Source: Branchiostoma belcheri
Lineage: Eukaryota; Chordata; Leptocardii; Amphioxiformes; Branchiostomatidae
Direction: 5' to 3'
Assembly (NCBI RefSeq): GCF_001625305.1
Contig: NW_017802935.1
Location: 3,020,163-3,084,162 of the forward strand
Length of the DNA stretch: 64,000 nucleotides
Part shown: positions 12,501-22,384 of the stretch, in pieces
Position numbering within the stretch: position 1 is the first letter of the stretch
How the letters are laid out: the number at the start of each line of letters is the position of its first letter
Program-made: the position numbers and the translations under genes
The notes under the pieces: generated by a model
What the model was told of the DNA's origin: nothing
The model's input: the letters and a program-made list of their open reading frames with translations, nothing else
The model's database searches: none

Positions 12501-15500
12501 CCGCCACAGGGAGCGCAAGCCCTGCCGCCGAAGGCCCCAGTTCCGACTCGCTCCCTGGTCCCGCAACAGCCAGGCGACCATGTCAGCCAACGGGGGCTCC
12601 GCGACAGGCACCACCATCGGAGGCACTACATGCACCATGTACCGATGGTATTTTACCCAACAACTGTTATGTGATGGTGCTTAGTCTCTCGTCAGCTATG
12701 TCCCCTTGTACATATATTGTAGTATTGTTACCGCCTTTCGCTTAGGTATGTGGCTCGGTTCGTACTGGCAATGGACGGAATTTGACATTGTAATGTGGAA
12801 TTTGGACACGTCATTAGTAATGGAGGACTTGGAGTCCGGTACTGTGGAATGGATGGAATTTGGCCACGTAATTGGTAATGGAGGACTTGGAGTCCGGTAC
12901 TGTGGAATGGACGGAATTTGGCCACGGAATTGGTAATGGAGGACTTGGAGTCCGGTACTATGGAATGAAAGGAATTTGGCCACGTCATTAGTAATGGAGG
13001 ACTTGGAGTCCGGTATTGGGGAATGGATGGAATTGGTACGCGTATGAAACCCACGTTTGAAACGTCGATTTTTGAACCCGGTTGCTACCTCGAACGATAT
13101 TGATAAAGACGATAGGAACACATCTAAGCCAAGTCATACTGCCACATACCCACATGGTATTGCCTTACATTTATTTTATTGTATTGTATGGCGTGAGGTC
13201 AACGCCTTTCCGTGGTGAATCGGAAAGGGAAGACAGAAATCGCAACCGGACGTAAAGAAAGAATAATAATAATACAATAAGAAGCACTGTCAGTCAACAT
13301 CTAAAGCTTCTATTAAACGAGGTAGTCATGCACTCTGGCGACCAGGTCATTCCTGAGCCTCAGTACCTGGGGTGCTGACACGCCTCCTCTACAGGGTTTA
13401 ATGGTTAATACTAACTCTAGCGGTCCACATGGACATACACGTTCGGACGTCTATGGACGTCATTACTTTCGTCACCAGTTCGTGCTACCGCCGTAGGAGA
13501 TAGGGGTAAGGGACTAAAACCAGCCTCCCAACACATCTCCCAACTACCTAATGGAGGGGAGGCGCGTCAGCGCTGTAGGTCCCGTTCCAGAGGGACGAAC
13601 GCATAGGGGAACAGTTAATAATGTTGTGGTCCAATGCTGAAAACGACCAAATACTTACGCTTGGGAGTACTAGTATCATGAAGATAAGGTTTGGGAATCC
13701 AGGAAAGTTGGGGAAGCAAAGATAAGCCTGGGAGCAAGAATAAGGATGGAAGGATAAGGTTTGGGTAGTAAGGATAAGGTTTGGGTAGTAAGGATAAGGT
13801 TTGGGGAGTATTAAAGAATAAGGTTTGAGGAAAAGGGAGGAGGTGGGAAGGAGGTGAAGGGGACGCCAGGAACACGGAAGGATAGATGTGAAGAGGAAGA
13901 CTCCTTCGGTGCAGAAACGTCCCACTTCCACCCGATATCAATCCCCATACCTAACATGTGAGACGTTTCTACACAATAGCGGAGGGATACTTGATTGAGA
14001 TAGAGCCACATTTTACCCGGGTTTACGAAGTACACACCTTTATTCTGTTCATCTGGTCTGTGACGTAAGAAATGTGTCCCGGTGGAATGCCGGTAACCGA
14101 AGGGGTACCTCTCGGTGTTCTCATGATGAGGTCACGGCGTCTTTTTGTCAGCGGGGCCCGGGTAGAATTTAACTCAGAATTAAATTCTTATCGGGGCCCC
14201 GACGGGCCAAAAAATAGCCCGGTAGCCGCAGGGTGTCCCGCGGGGCCACGTCGGGGTCCCGCCCGAAAGTGGGAAAAAACAGCCCGGGAACTACCCGCCA
14301 GGGCCCCTTTTCCCAATTGGGACCTTAGCTTAGCGAGCGATGTTTTGTTGGTCTTTCACCATCGCATTCCAATCATTCAAGAAATATAGGGATATCTGCT
14401 TTGATCCGTTTTCATCCCCTCTAAGCCTACTCTCCACGCGAGTACGGGCATTTCAAAGCGGCCCAATCGTAACCCTCGTTATAAACCTCGTGCCGGTTCC
14501 GTAAATAGAACGTTCAAACCCGTTGGACAAGTGGTTAATTAAGATGTGCAGACAAAATTCCTCAACGTGCATATCCTTTCTAGTTCTTCCTAAGTTCTTG
14601 GGCCCCGTGAACATTTCGTATATACCCAAACAAAAGTCTTTACAGAATGAAGCAATCCTTTACGGCACGGTTTCCATGTTTTATTTAGTGTTTGCTGGTC
14701 GTATATAAATAACTCTCACAAGTACCGTATAACACATGCCACCTGTACAGGCGTGCGTGGGGACAAAGTCCGGAACCTTCCCCTTTTCTCACTTTCACAA
14801 TTACAAAAGGCGGTAAGACAAGTTGATTTTCCTGTATTTACAAGTCTACACCCCAAGCGGGATTTCCCCTATAACCTAATTGTTATACTTCAGTAGGTGA
14901 CAGTCATTTGACAACTAGGAAGTTACGCAACGAAACCTTAAGGTGTTCCCCACGGTCACCTTTTGGGGCCCCCCGAGGCACGGAGCGTGACTCAAGGTGT
15001 ATGTAACCATTGGGCCCCGCCACCCGGAAGTAACACGAACAACTCAAAAGGGGGGAAGAACAAGGAAGTCTGTGCAACAACACGCACTGGCAAACAAGAC
15101 AAGGAAAAGACAGACAAATATTTTGTAGATCGATGTAGGCCACACCCGTAAAACAGGCTTGTAAATGTGTAAAACTTCTATGGACACGCCCTGATGCCGC
15201 CAGATATTCGGCATGCAAGGACTCGTGCCAACATAATAGGAAGAACAGAGCTACACATTTTAACACGTACATATTCTCTCACAAGATCTAAAGCATTGGG
15301 AATCTGTTAAATTGTGCATTTTGTCTGAGGTTTTATGTATTGATACGCTATTATAGTTGACTTAAACTAAAAGGGAAAGGAATTCAAGCTTGTTTGCTTT
15401 CAGTATATTGTAGGAAGTTTAAGGGACCTAGACATGCACTCACGTCATCCCCTATAGATATTTCTCGTTAAGGTCTCACCCGAAATAAACTCACCTGGAC

Positions 15501-15599
15501 GTAGTTTGTCTCACAATCGGCCGCCAACTTCTCCAAAGTTTCGCCATACTCCTTGAGGCGCACTTTCTCCCTGACGAAGTTGTCCAGGCTGGCGTCCAT
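9504..15599 (-). CDS. Abl-interactor (ABI)-like protein lacking the SH3 domain
   Basis: Three minus-strand exons join in frame: 15495-15599, 10734-10910 and 9504-10451 (all phase 0; donors GTGAGT and GTACGT; acceptors CAG). The predicted protein is 409 residues. Residues 1-150 match the Abi-HHR region of the WAVE regulatory complex subunit ABI: DCETNYVQ corresponds to the CENNYIQ segment, DVAYRINLLAQTLVNVLDNQ to the VAYLINTLANNVLQMLD helix, and KYVRRTKVE...YNSLDRLGHGL to the [20 protein letters not shown] linker. The remainder is Ser/Pro-rich, with a tandem duplication of NQKASPIPPPSQVS and poly-proline stretches. ABI proteins scaffold WAVE and Abl to drive Arp2/3-dependent actin assembly. 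Unlike ABI1/2/3, this one ends VNDYLPPPPP-stop, with no C-terminal SH3, and I found no SH3-coding exon downstream. By eye it is clearly diverged from vertebrate ABIs, so a paralogue is likely. Intron 1 (4.6 kb) contains a candidate transposon. Confidence 0.75.
12797..13035. repeat. 58-bp minisatellite, about four copies
   Basis: The unit begins GGAATTTGGCCACG, contains GTAATGGAGGACTTGGAGTC and ends GTGGAATGGAC. Unit starts at 12797, 12855, 12913 and about 12971 are 58 bases apart with few differences. Open frames read through it on both strands are a consequence of the repetition. Confidence 0.85.
13751..13830. repeat. 20-bp tandem repeat
   Basis: AAGGATAAGGTTTGGGTAGT is repeated about three times in tandem, with degenerate copies on each side. 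It lies inside the candidate transposon. The apparent proline/tyrosine-rich minus ORF over it is a repeat artefact. Confidence 0.8.
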
Positions 15600-16048
15600 C
15601 TTGTTTCAGACGACACTTTGGACCCTGGCACCGCGGGACGTACCACCTACGCGTCGGACAGGGGGGCGGAAAGGTGAGTTCAGGTCATCGCCCCTGCGCT
15701 ATTTTAGTGTGTACGTATACAGGACATATGTAGTATTAAAGCAGGATCTTTTTCAGACAATCTGACTCATATTGCATCAGATGATTACCACGCGAATCCA
15801 TGAGAATGATATGATAACACCTTTTACTCTCTACTCTCTCACCTTGAAAAATGATATCTGAGGGCATCACTGGGGTCACATTTTACCGGCATATTTCGGC
15901 TTCTTTATACGATACCGGAAAAGGTTAGAGGTCACAGTGTGACAGCAGGAATTCGTAATAAGTCGTTTCAGTTACACACAAGAATCCAAATGTTTACTGC
16001 AGACGGAAAACAAACTATGCGCGAGTGAAATCCACTTCTCATCTTGTC

Positions 16049-16225
16049 GCACAGAACTAGGATTAAAGTTCCTTCAGGCTCAGCCTATCTTCTATCGTTA
16101 TCTTAGCTGCGTCCTTGGTCCAATCAGGGGGGTTTACAAAATCACTTGAACTAGGATTAAAGTTCTTTGAACGGGCTTGACCAATCTTTTATCGTTACTT
16201 TTGGCTGTGTCCTTGGTCCAATAAC
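16049..16225. repeat. Tandem duplication, ~101-bp unit
   Basis: ACTAGGATTAAAGTTC begins two successive copies about 101 bases apart, each continuing to TATCGTTA and GTCCTTGGTCCAAT. It lies just upstream of the ABI-like gene and repeats an inverted or direct CCAAT-like site, so it could affect that promoter, but this is inference. Confidence 0.6.
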
Positions 16226-16718
16226 AAGAGACAGTCGGAGAAAGCGTCTTTGCAAAAAACGTTTCACAAATGTCAAGCAAAGGAGACGTTCTTTTCACCA
16301 GAGAAAGTGTTTAGTTTCCGGCTCTCGTAGTTTGAGTTATTCATCACACACAAACACGAAGCCGGGAGAATGATTGGCCCTGTGTTTGGAAGTCTTTGTG
16401 CTCTGTCTAAAACGGAAACCACTTGGAGGAAACCTCTGTTATACGATGGAAGGTTACGTCTCCAGCTGAAGCCATCTCTTTTTATCGAAAAGACAAACCG
16501 TTCCCACAAATACACATCGTTTGTTCCACCTACGCTTTTTTTAAAAATGAAAGCAACTTGAAGAATGACTGGTGAGGTCATCATGTTTAGAACGCCTTTT
16601 CAAGGGTTTTCATTAAAATTCCATGTAAAACAACATAAGAAACCGTTTTCTACCTGAAGTAGTAGAAAGAGTGACAGATTTGAGTTGTTTTCCTCACTAC
16701 TCTAGGTCTGTTAGTTAT

Positions 16719-16796
16719 AGCACACACACGCGCGCGCGCACGCACGCACGCACTCACACGCACGCTGCACGCATACACGCACGCACGCACGCATGA
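16719..16796. repeat. Alternating purine-pyrimidine microsatellite
   Basis: A run of CA and CG dinucleotides followed by GCAC tetranucleotides spans about 75 bases. Such alternating tracts can adopt Z-DNA. No gene overlaps it. Confidence 0.85.
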
Positions 16797-17538
16797 ATGC
16801 AGCTTCGCAGCAAGGTCAAACACTTCAAGGTTAATTGGTGACAGATGTAATGTTACTTGAAATAGCGGCATTGGTATTAAATAGAACCGTCCATTGTATT
16901 CCACGAAAAATGAACCGTCCCTGATTACAAATCGCCCAGCAGACACTTTGTATGGCTCTGCCATACTGCGGTTTAGTATGCGGCTAGAAACATGCATAGA
17001 CCAGCTGCGTTTTGGGACGTTTTCAAAAGTTCAATGTTGAATCGCCACTTATTCTCGGAAACAAACTTCGCAAATGCAAGGAGGTTTAAAATTAAAATGT
17101 AACTGTTTCAATTGATGAATGACCAAGAATTTCAAGGACTTATTATCAAATACTTTTCGTACCTCCATGACTTGTTCATTGAAAATGTCATTCATATAGT
17201 TAAGAGCCAGTATGCCAGTAAGTCCTATTTTTAGAATTTTAAAATCGTGAAGAAATCCCTTCTCTGACATGCATGTTGTAACACAGTACAGTGAGCCATA
17301 GACAAGGCGCTCTGCTAAAGTGTATTATTGTGGAGTTAGGCAAAACGTTAGATTCAGTCGGGATTCCAGAAGCGCTTATGAAGCACAAAAATAGCCCATG
17401 CTACTAGAACACAGAGGTAACTCAGAACGTTGGCAATGCACACCACATGGTAGCATTTGGCACAGCATCATATGTACAATTCAAGTGTCCTTTCTGTTAC
17501 TTGTAGACGTGTACAGGGGTGCCAAAGAATTTATCAGA

Positions 17539-17800
17539 ATTTTACGGAATTCATACGATCCTTACTAGGAAACATACGAAGTTTACGGAATATATAGAAT
17601 CCTTACTAGAGAAACATACGAAGTTTACGGAATGCATACGATCCTTACTAGAAACATACGAATTTTACGGAATACATACGATCAATTACTAGAAACATAC
17701 GAAGTTTACGGAAAGCATACGATCCATTACTAGAAACATACTTAGTTTACGGAATACATACGATCCATTACGCGGAATACATAGGATCCTTACTAATTTG
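17539..17800. repeat. ~50-bp AT-rich minisatellite
   Basis: Units built from TTTACGGAATNCATACGATC, CTTACTAG and AAACATACGAAG recur five to six times with small length differences, ending in a truncated unit. No protein-coding signal is present. Confidence 0.8.
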
Positions 17801-18289
17801 GTGACTTGCACCACGATCACGTTCATTAGCATTTGGGACGTGCCATTCGACAACGTAGTAGTGAACGCCCTAAACCGGTACCAGAAATTGTGCAAATTTG
17901 AGAGACAACAACAAAATGATGATTATTAAATGTATTTAGAAATGGACTTTTTTTTCTTTATTCATATCTTTATGTCATCTGTATTGGAATCTTTTCCCGA
18001 GGAAATAAGTTGAGTGTGCAGTTTTGTACCCCCCCCACTTAAAAATCACACGTGGTACAGTCTGCTGTTTCTGCTGTGCGGGGATGTTGTGTGTTTCGGG
18101 CCTCCGAATTGCTGAAGTTTGTCAACTTTTTTGGGGTAAATTTCCAGTTTCTTTCTCTCAGAATGTTTCCGTTAACATATTCGGGGAACCTTCTGGACAT
18201 TTTCACGGGGAATTTGTGCCGTCCTTTGGATGTTTGAGGGAGAAAATGCAGCGCATTTTACCGACCTGGTGAATTTGCGAGACAGCAAA

Positions 18290-18356
18290 ATGGCCGGCGG
18301 TCGTCTGACTTTTGAAAGGACTACCTGTTGTGAGACTCAAGACAAGTTCCTACAAG
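18290..18356 (+). CDS. Candidate first coding exon, unknown protein
   Basis: The frame opens at AAAATGGCCGGCGG, a good initiation context, and encodes MAGGRLTFERTTCCETQDKF plus two residues before a consensus donor (CAAG|GTAAGG). I do not recognise the peptide and could not find a convincing next exon. The plus-strand splice-like blocks at 19.3-20.1 kb bring early stops in the required phase. A GT-AG-bounded segment near 25335 would fit the phase but is isolated. It could equally be a chance ORF or the 5' part of a non-coding RNA. Confidence 0.25.
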
Positions 18357-19261
18357 GTAAGGCAACAATGCACCTCGTTGAACTTACTTCTTCCAACAAA
18401 GTAATTACAGGACGCCGCGTTATATTTGGTGTATATTGATGTGATATGTTGGAAAAATGCGCACTACTTTCCAACAAAACTGTATCGGCTAGGCTAGGTT
18501 TAGTCACCAGGTTTTCTTGACCATTTTTGCTCTGTTTGTTGCCCTTTCTGCAATTTTATGTCTCCGCAGTATCTTACAAGAGTCATGGATGTGTTTCTTA
18601 TATGTCTAGAAGCATTAAAAACAAAATGCGAGGTAGTTTTGTCGGAAAAATTAAGTTGTAAAATGTTGTATTTTCTTCACCACGTGGTGGCCAGACGGTC
18701 TCACCACCTGTTTGTGATTTGTCGCACGTGCGCATAATTAGCCTCATTCAATGTTCCCGCCAAAAAGTCGCGTAAACAAGGTTTAATTAAATTATTCTTT
18801 GGGCATTCCTGGAGTTCATCATTGTTCTTTCCAGTTTCTTTCTAGAAAATATTCATTGAACATATGCAGTAAAGCTTGGAGATATTTCCGCCGTGAATTC
18901 ATGGCCCGTATTTATTAAAGGAAAATGCGTGAGCATGATTTAATTAATTAGGCCGTGTTGATTTGATCATATGAGTGACATCCGCGCGCGCATGATGAAT
19001 TTTTGTCTGTTTCCAAAAAGTTTTAGACCATACTGTAAATCGTGCAAAGTAGCTGTAAAATGGGCAAATATATGCCATAAATTGAAAAGAAACATTGGAA
19101 AACAATACTTTATTAATAGTCGCAGAATCTATTCCAAAGGAGAAGAGGAAAATGTGAAGGAACGAAAATAAGTCTATTATTCACAATGCCAATAAAAATT
19201 TGTTCAACCCTCATGACCACCTAGATTTCATAATGAAGGCAATTTTTTGGCATTGCACTAA

Positions 19262-20160
19262 TTATCTGTTCATATAATAGTTAGGTGTGTCCTGATGTTC
19301 CTGTCCTGACTGGGAGAAACCTGTGATGACAGACATCTTTGGTCCACACCAGAGCAGATGAGGTTCAGCTGTCCTGAAGGGTGACGTCTGTCCAAACCAG
19401 TTGACTTGAAGACACAGTGAAGTGAACACTTTATACAGGTGAGACATTTTGCTTTACAACTAAACATTGTTACTTTCTTTGGTGTGTTACGAACTCCAAG
19501 GTATGACACGCTGCCAGTAAAATATCTAAAAAAAGAATTTTTCTTTTACCATCATTCAGTGTTGCCTGGAAACATATTTTGACATCACTAATTTATAATA
19601 TCTACTCATATAGTTAAGTGTGTCCTGATGTTCCTGTCCTGACTGGGAAACCTGTGATGACGGACATCTTTGGTCCACACCAGAGCAGATGAGGTTCAGC
19701 TGTCCTGAAGGGTGTCGTCTGTCCAAACCAGTTGACTTGAAGACACAGTGAAGTGAAGAAGGCTTTGTACAGGTGAGACATTGTGCTTTACATCTTATCA
19801 TTGTTACTTTCTTTGGTGTGTAATGTTGTGTGGCATGCTGCCAGTAACATCTTAAAAAGATACTCTTAATTTTCTTTTACCATCATTCATAGTTGCCAGG
19901 AAACATATTTTGGCATGTAACTAATCATCTGCTCATATAGTTAGGTGTGTCCTGATGTTCCTGTCCTGACTGGGAGAAACCAGTGATGACGGACATCTTC
20001 GGTCCACACCGGAGCAGATGAGGTTCAGCTGTCCTGAAAGGGTGACGTCTTTCCAAACCAGTTGACTTGAAGACACAGGGAAGTGAAGGCTTTGTACAGG
20101 TGAGACATTGTGCTTTACAACTAAACATTGTTACTTTCTTCTATGTCTAAATATTTCAAA
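19262..20160 (+). repeat. Triplicated ~330-bp block with splice-like edges
   Basis: Three tandem copies begin near 19276, 19607 and 19936. Each carries CATATAGTTAGGTGTGTCC at its left and TACAGGTGAGACATT at its right, the pattern of an acceptor followed ~150 bases later by a donor on the plus strand. The plus-strand interior has stops in all frames. The minus strand stays open for 65-80 codons per copy but lacks donors. I read it as duplicated non-coding exons or a transposon-derived tandem, not as protein-coding sequence. Confidence 0.6.
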
Positions 20161-20256
20161 AGTCACCAAAATTCCTTTGGATTGTTTTTGTTAAGGTTTT
20201 GTAGAAGAAGGTCGGATTTGTACTTTTGTTTACGCTGTTTGATGAGTTTGTTGTAG

Positions 20257-20305
20257 TCTGTATCTGTATCTGTAGCCGGTATAACCGCCTTTCGGCAATG
20301 AGCTG
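20257..20305. repeat. Short dispersed palindromic repeat, copy 3
   Basis: CTGTATCTGTATCTGTAGCC precedes GGTATAACCGCCTTTCGGC. Same orientation as copy 1. Confidence 0.55.
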
Positions 20306-20544
20306 TAGTCATGCAATGCTGTGAAATATCTGTTTTTCGTGTTAGATTTGGATGAGCTGTGTCATGTAGGGTGCCAAGCTTGTTCTGCTAGCATTTTGTT
20401 TCAAATTATGAGTGAGGCATTTCTATAGTAGAACAAGACCTGGTAGAATAAGACAACTAGCCAAAGGTAAAATAACATACTAGTATTTCCTCCAATTGCA
20501 TACGAACCCCCGATCAAGGGAAAACCCTTCAAGTTCACACTCAC

Positions 20545-20622
20545 TGTCTTCTGAGCCTTTCGGTGGTTTGCCAGGTCGTTGACAAAGTCACTTGTAGAAT
20601 TTCTCTCCAGATAAATGTCCAT
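20545..20622 (-). CDS. Candidate short coding exon, unknown protein
   Basis: A minus-strand frame opens MDIYLERNSTSDFVNDLANH and continues RKAQKT to a consensus donor (ACA|GTGAGT) in phase 0. The composition is that of a soluble, charged protein, but no family is recognised and no partner exon was identified on the minus strand to the left. A MITE starts 59 bases upstream of the ATG. It may be an orphan or chance frame. Confidence 0.25.
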
Positions 20623-20680
20623 TCTTAAGTTTGCACATGCAGTATTTTTATATTAGAAACCTAGCGTATTGCAATCGGTT

Positions 20681-21067
20681 AGGCCACACCGATTTAATTT
20701 TATGGATGACATGGTTTGAAGACCCCGAAACTAAGTGCACCGGGCGAATAAAAAAAATTCCGGCCCAAAATAAAAATGCTACTAAACCACAGGAATACAA
20801 AGCTGGTATTGTGAATTCGCGGCAGTACTTAGTGATGTATAAGAAAATCCGGTACATGCTGGCTTTTTGCGGAAGTTATGAATCGGTATTGTACGTATAT
20901 ATTGAGTTCTTGAGTCGTGGAGCTTTGAATTCGATAGCCTGGGTGCTCGGCTCCGTATTGTCACTAACTACCATGGACTAGCCAGGCCAGAGCCTCAGTG
21001 GACGTGATCTTTTTTTTCTTTTTATGCGCGCGCGGATGTCATCCATAAAATTAAGTCAGTGTGGCCT
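20681..21067. mobile_element. 387-bp MITE with ~32-bp terminal inverted repeats
   Basis: The left end AGGCCACACCGATTTAATTT continues TATGGATGACAT. The right end is its inverse (ATGTCATCCATAAAATTAAG, TCAGTGTGGCCTT) with about four mismatches. The right end adds a GC tract (GCGCGCGC) next to the TIR. A 116-codon plus ORF that overlaps the element has no recognisable domain and is not accepted. A related end lies near 18951-18995. Confidence 0.8.
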
Positions 21068-21226
21068 TAGTACAGAATAATTATTCAACCTGGAAGTCAC
21101 GCTCACAATTGCACAAACCATCACACAACTTTGGAGAAATTTTTCTGTATTCCAAGTGGCACTGGAAATGAAAACCTGATGTACATGTTATTATAGTTAT
21201 AAAATCAAACATTAATTTCATAGCAT

Positions 21227-21271
21227 ATCGGTATAGCCAGTATAGCCACCCTTTGGCTTAACACACCAGCT
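21227..21271. repeat. Short dispersed palindromic repeat, copy 4
   Basis: CGGTATAGCCAGTATAGCC precedes ACCCTTTGGCTTAACACACC. Same family as 2679, 6311 and 20257. Confidence 0.5.
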
Positions 21272-21639
21272 TCGTACATATTGCATGAATGGCTTGTAAA
21301 TGTTTTTGTAAGTAAAAAGTGTCCGTTGTCGCAGGCTCTGGCATCAAGCTGTACCAACTGCACAGCCAATCAGAGACACGTAGCGTGAATATGTGGTGCA
21401 AAATCTGCACATTAACCTGCAACAGAAATTCAAAATGGCATCTATCTCAACACACATGAAAAAAATCATCAAATGTGATGCTGTATTTCACAGGATAAAT
21501 GCTTGCACACAAACTCTCTCCCACAATTTTCTCTTTTAATACAATGGAAAATAATATGAAATGTGTGTACTATCTATTCAAACAAGTCTGAAACCAGATG
21601 ATTGAGTGGTTAGTCTATGTCATGTCTAGGGTGGCGTAT

Positions 21640-21845
21640 GTACAGCATCATCTCAAAGTAGATGTAGAGGAACATAATTATCTATAATCATTTCCAAGCA
21701 CATGTAGGCTGGTATATGTAAGAGTTATCTCCAAGCAGATGTTGGTGGTATCCATCATCTGACTATTGAGTCATCTTCAAGCAGATGTAGAGTGGCATAC
21801 CTATAAAGTTATTTTCAAGCAGATGCATGGTGCGTATGTAAGATG
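21640..21845. repeat. Degenerate ~50-bp tandem repeat
   Basis: TTCAAGCAGATGTAGAGTGG and variants (CCAAGCACATGTAGGCTGG, CCAAGCAGATGTTGG) recur about five times at 45-60-bp spacing. Copies are diverged, so the array is old. Confidence 0.6.
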
Positions 21846-22384
21846 TACAATATCACACTGATAGCGCGCCAAAATGCCAGCTTTTTGTAAAAGCACTCAT
21901 TTTCTTCGGACAAGGTTGATGCAGGTGCAAAATTGTAACTTTTATTTTGCATTCAGTGGTTTATAACTACCACTATGGATTTTGTACTTCATGGACGCCA
22001 AAGTGGACAGTTCATTATCATTTTGATTACACTGCTTTTGTCATTAATAGAATATTAGATACTTCTTTTGGGGTTGAAAATGCATCAGATGTTGTTTAAC
22101 TAGACTGGACTGAGCAAACCATTGCAGGATTGGAGATTTTGGGATCTTCGTGAATTGCCTTTTGTACATACTTTTGATTATTTATGAGCATTTAGGCAAA
22201 TAGTATATGGTTTTATGGATGGTTGATAATAATATGTGAAAGATTGGTAAAAAAAATTAGAAGAGCTTTGGTGACTTTTTAAGTTCTCTTTGTGTGAGTA
22301 AAATCAGGGTTTTCATCTTACGACCATGAAAGTTGAATGATGTTTATGATTTTATCTACATTCATGTCATAAACTGGTGTAACG

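Larger units (their letters stand above)
11942..14332. mobile_element. Candidate DNA transposon with 18-bp perfect TIRs
   Basis: TAAGCTAAGGTCCCAATT at 11942-11959 is exactly repeated in inverse orientation as AATTGGGACCTTAGCTTA at 14315-14332. Both ends are followed inward by CpG/GC-rich sequence (GGTGCCCGTCGGGG on the left, GGGGCCCTGGCGGG on the right, read inward), unlike the AT-rich flanks. No transposase is visible, so the element is non-autonomous. A target-site duplication is ambiguous: TA and TTA-type readings both need trimming of the ends. It sits wholly within intron 1 of the ABI-like gene and contains two minisatellites (12797-13035 and 13751-13830). Confidence 0.6.

Noticed and set aside
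12696-13121. Minus ORF of 141 codons with PNSIHS repeats
   Set aside because: It is a read-through of the 58-bp minisatellite inside a candidate transposon.
14155-14200. AGAATTTAA/TTAAATTCT palindrome flanked by GGGGCCC tracts
   Set aside because: Short and inside the ABI-intron element; treated as part of it rather than a separate feature.
17160-17270. Minus frame MSEKGFLHDFKILKIGLTGI before a GTACGA donor-like site
   Set aside because: Weak donor, no partner exons and no family; could not be separated from chance.
19262-20128. Protein-coding minus ORFs with CLTC..CVF and STGLDRRHP repeats
   Set aside because: The similarity comes from tandem DNA duplication; there are no minus-strand donors and the frames differ between copies.
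20631-20981. 116-codon plus ORF
   Set aside because: It crosses the end of a MITE and has no recognisable domain or splice partners.
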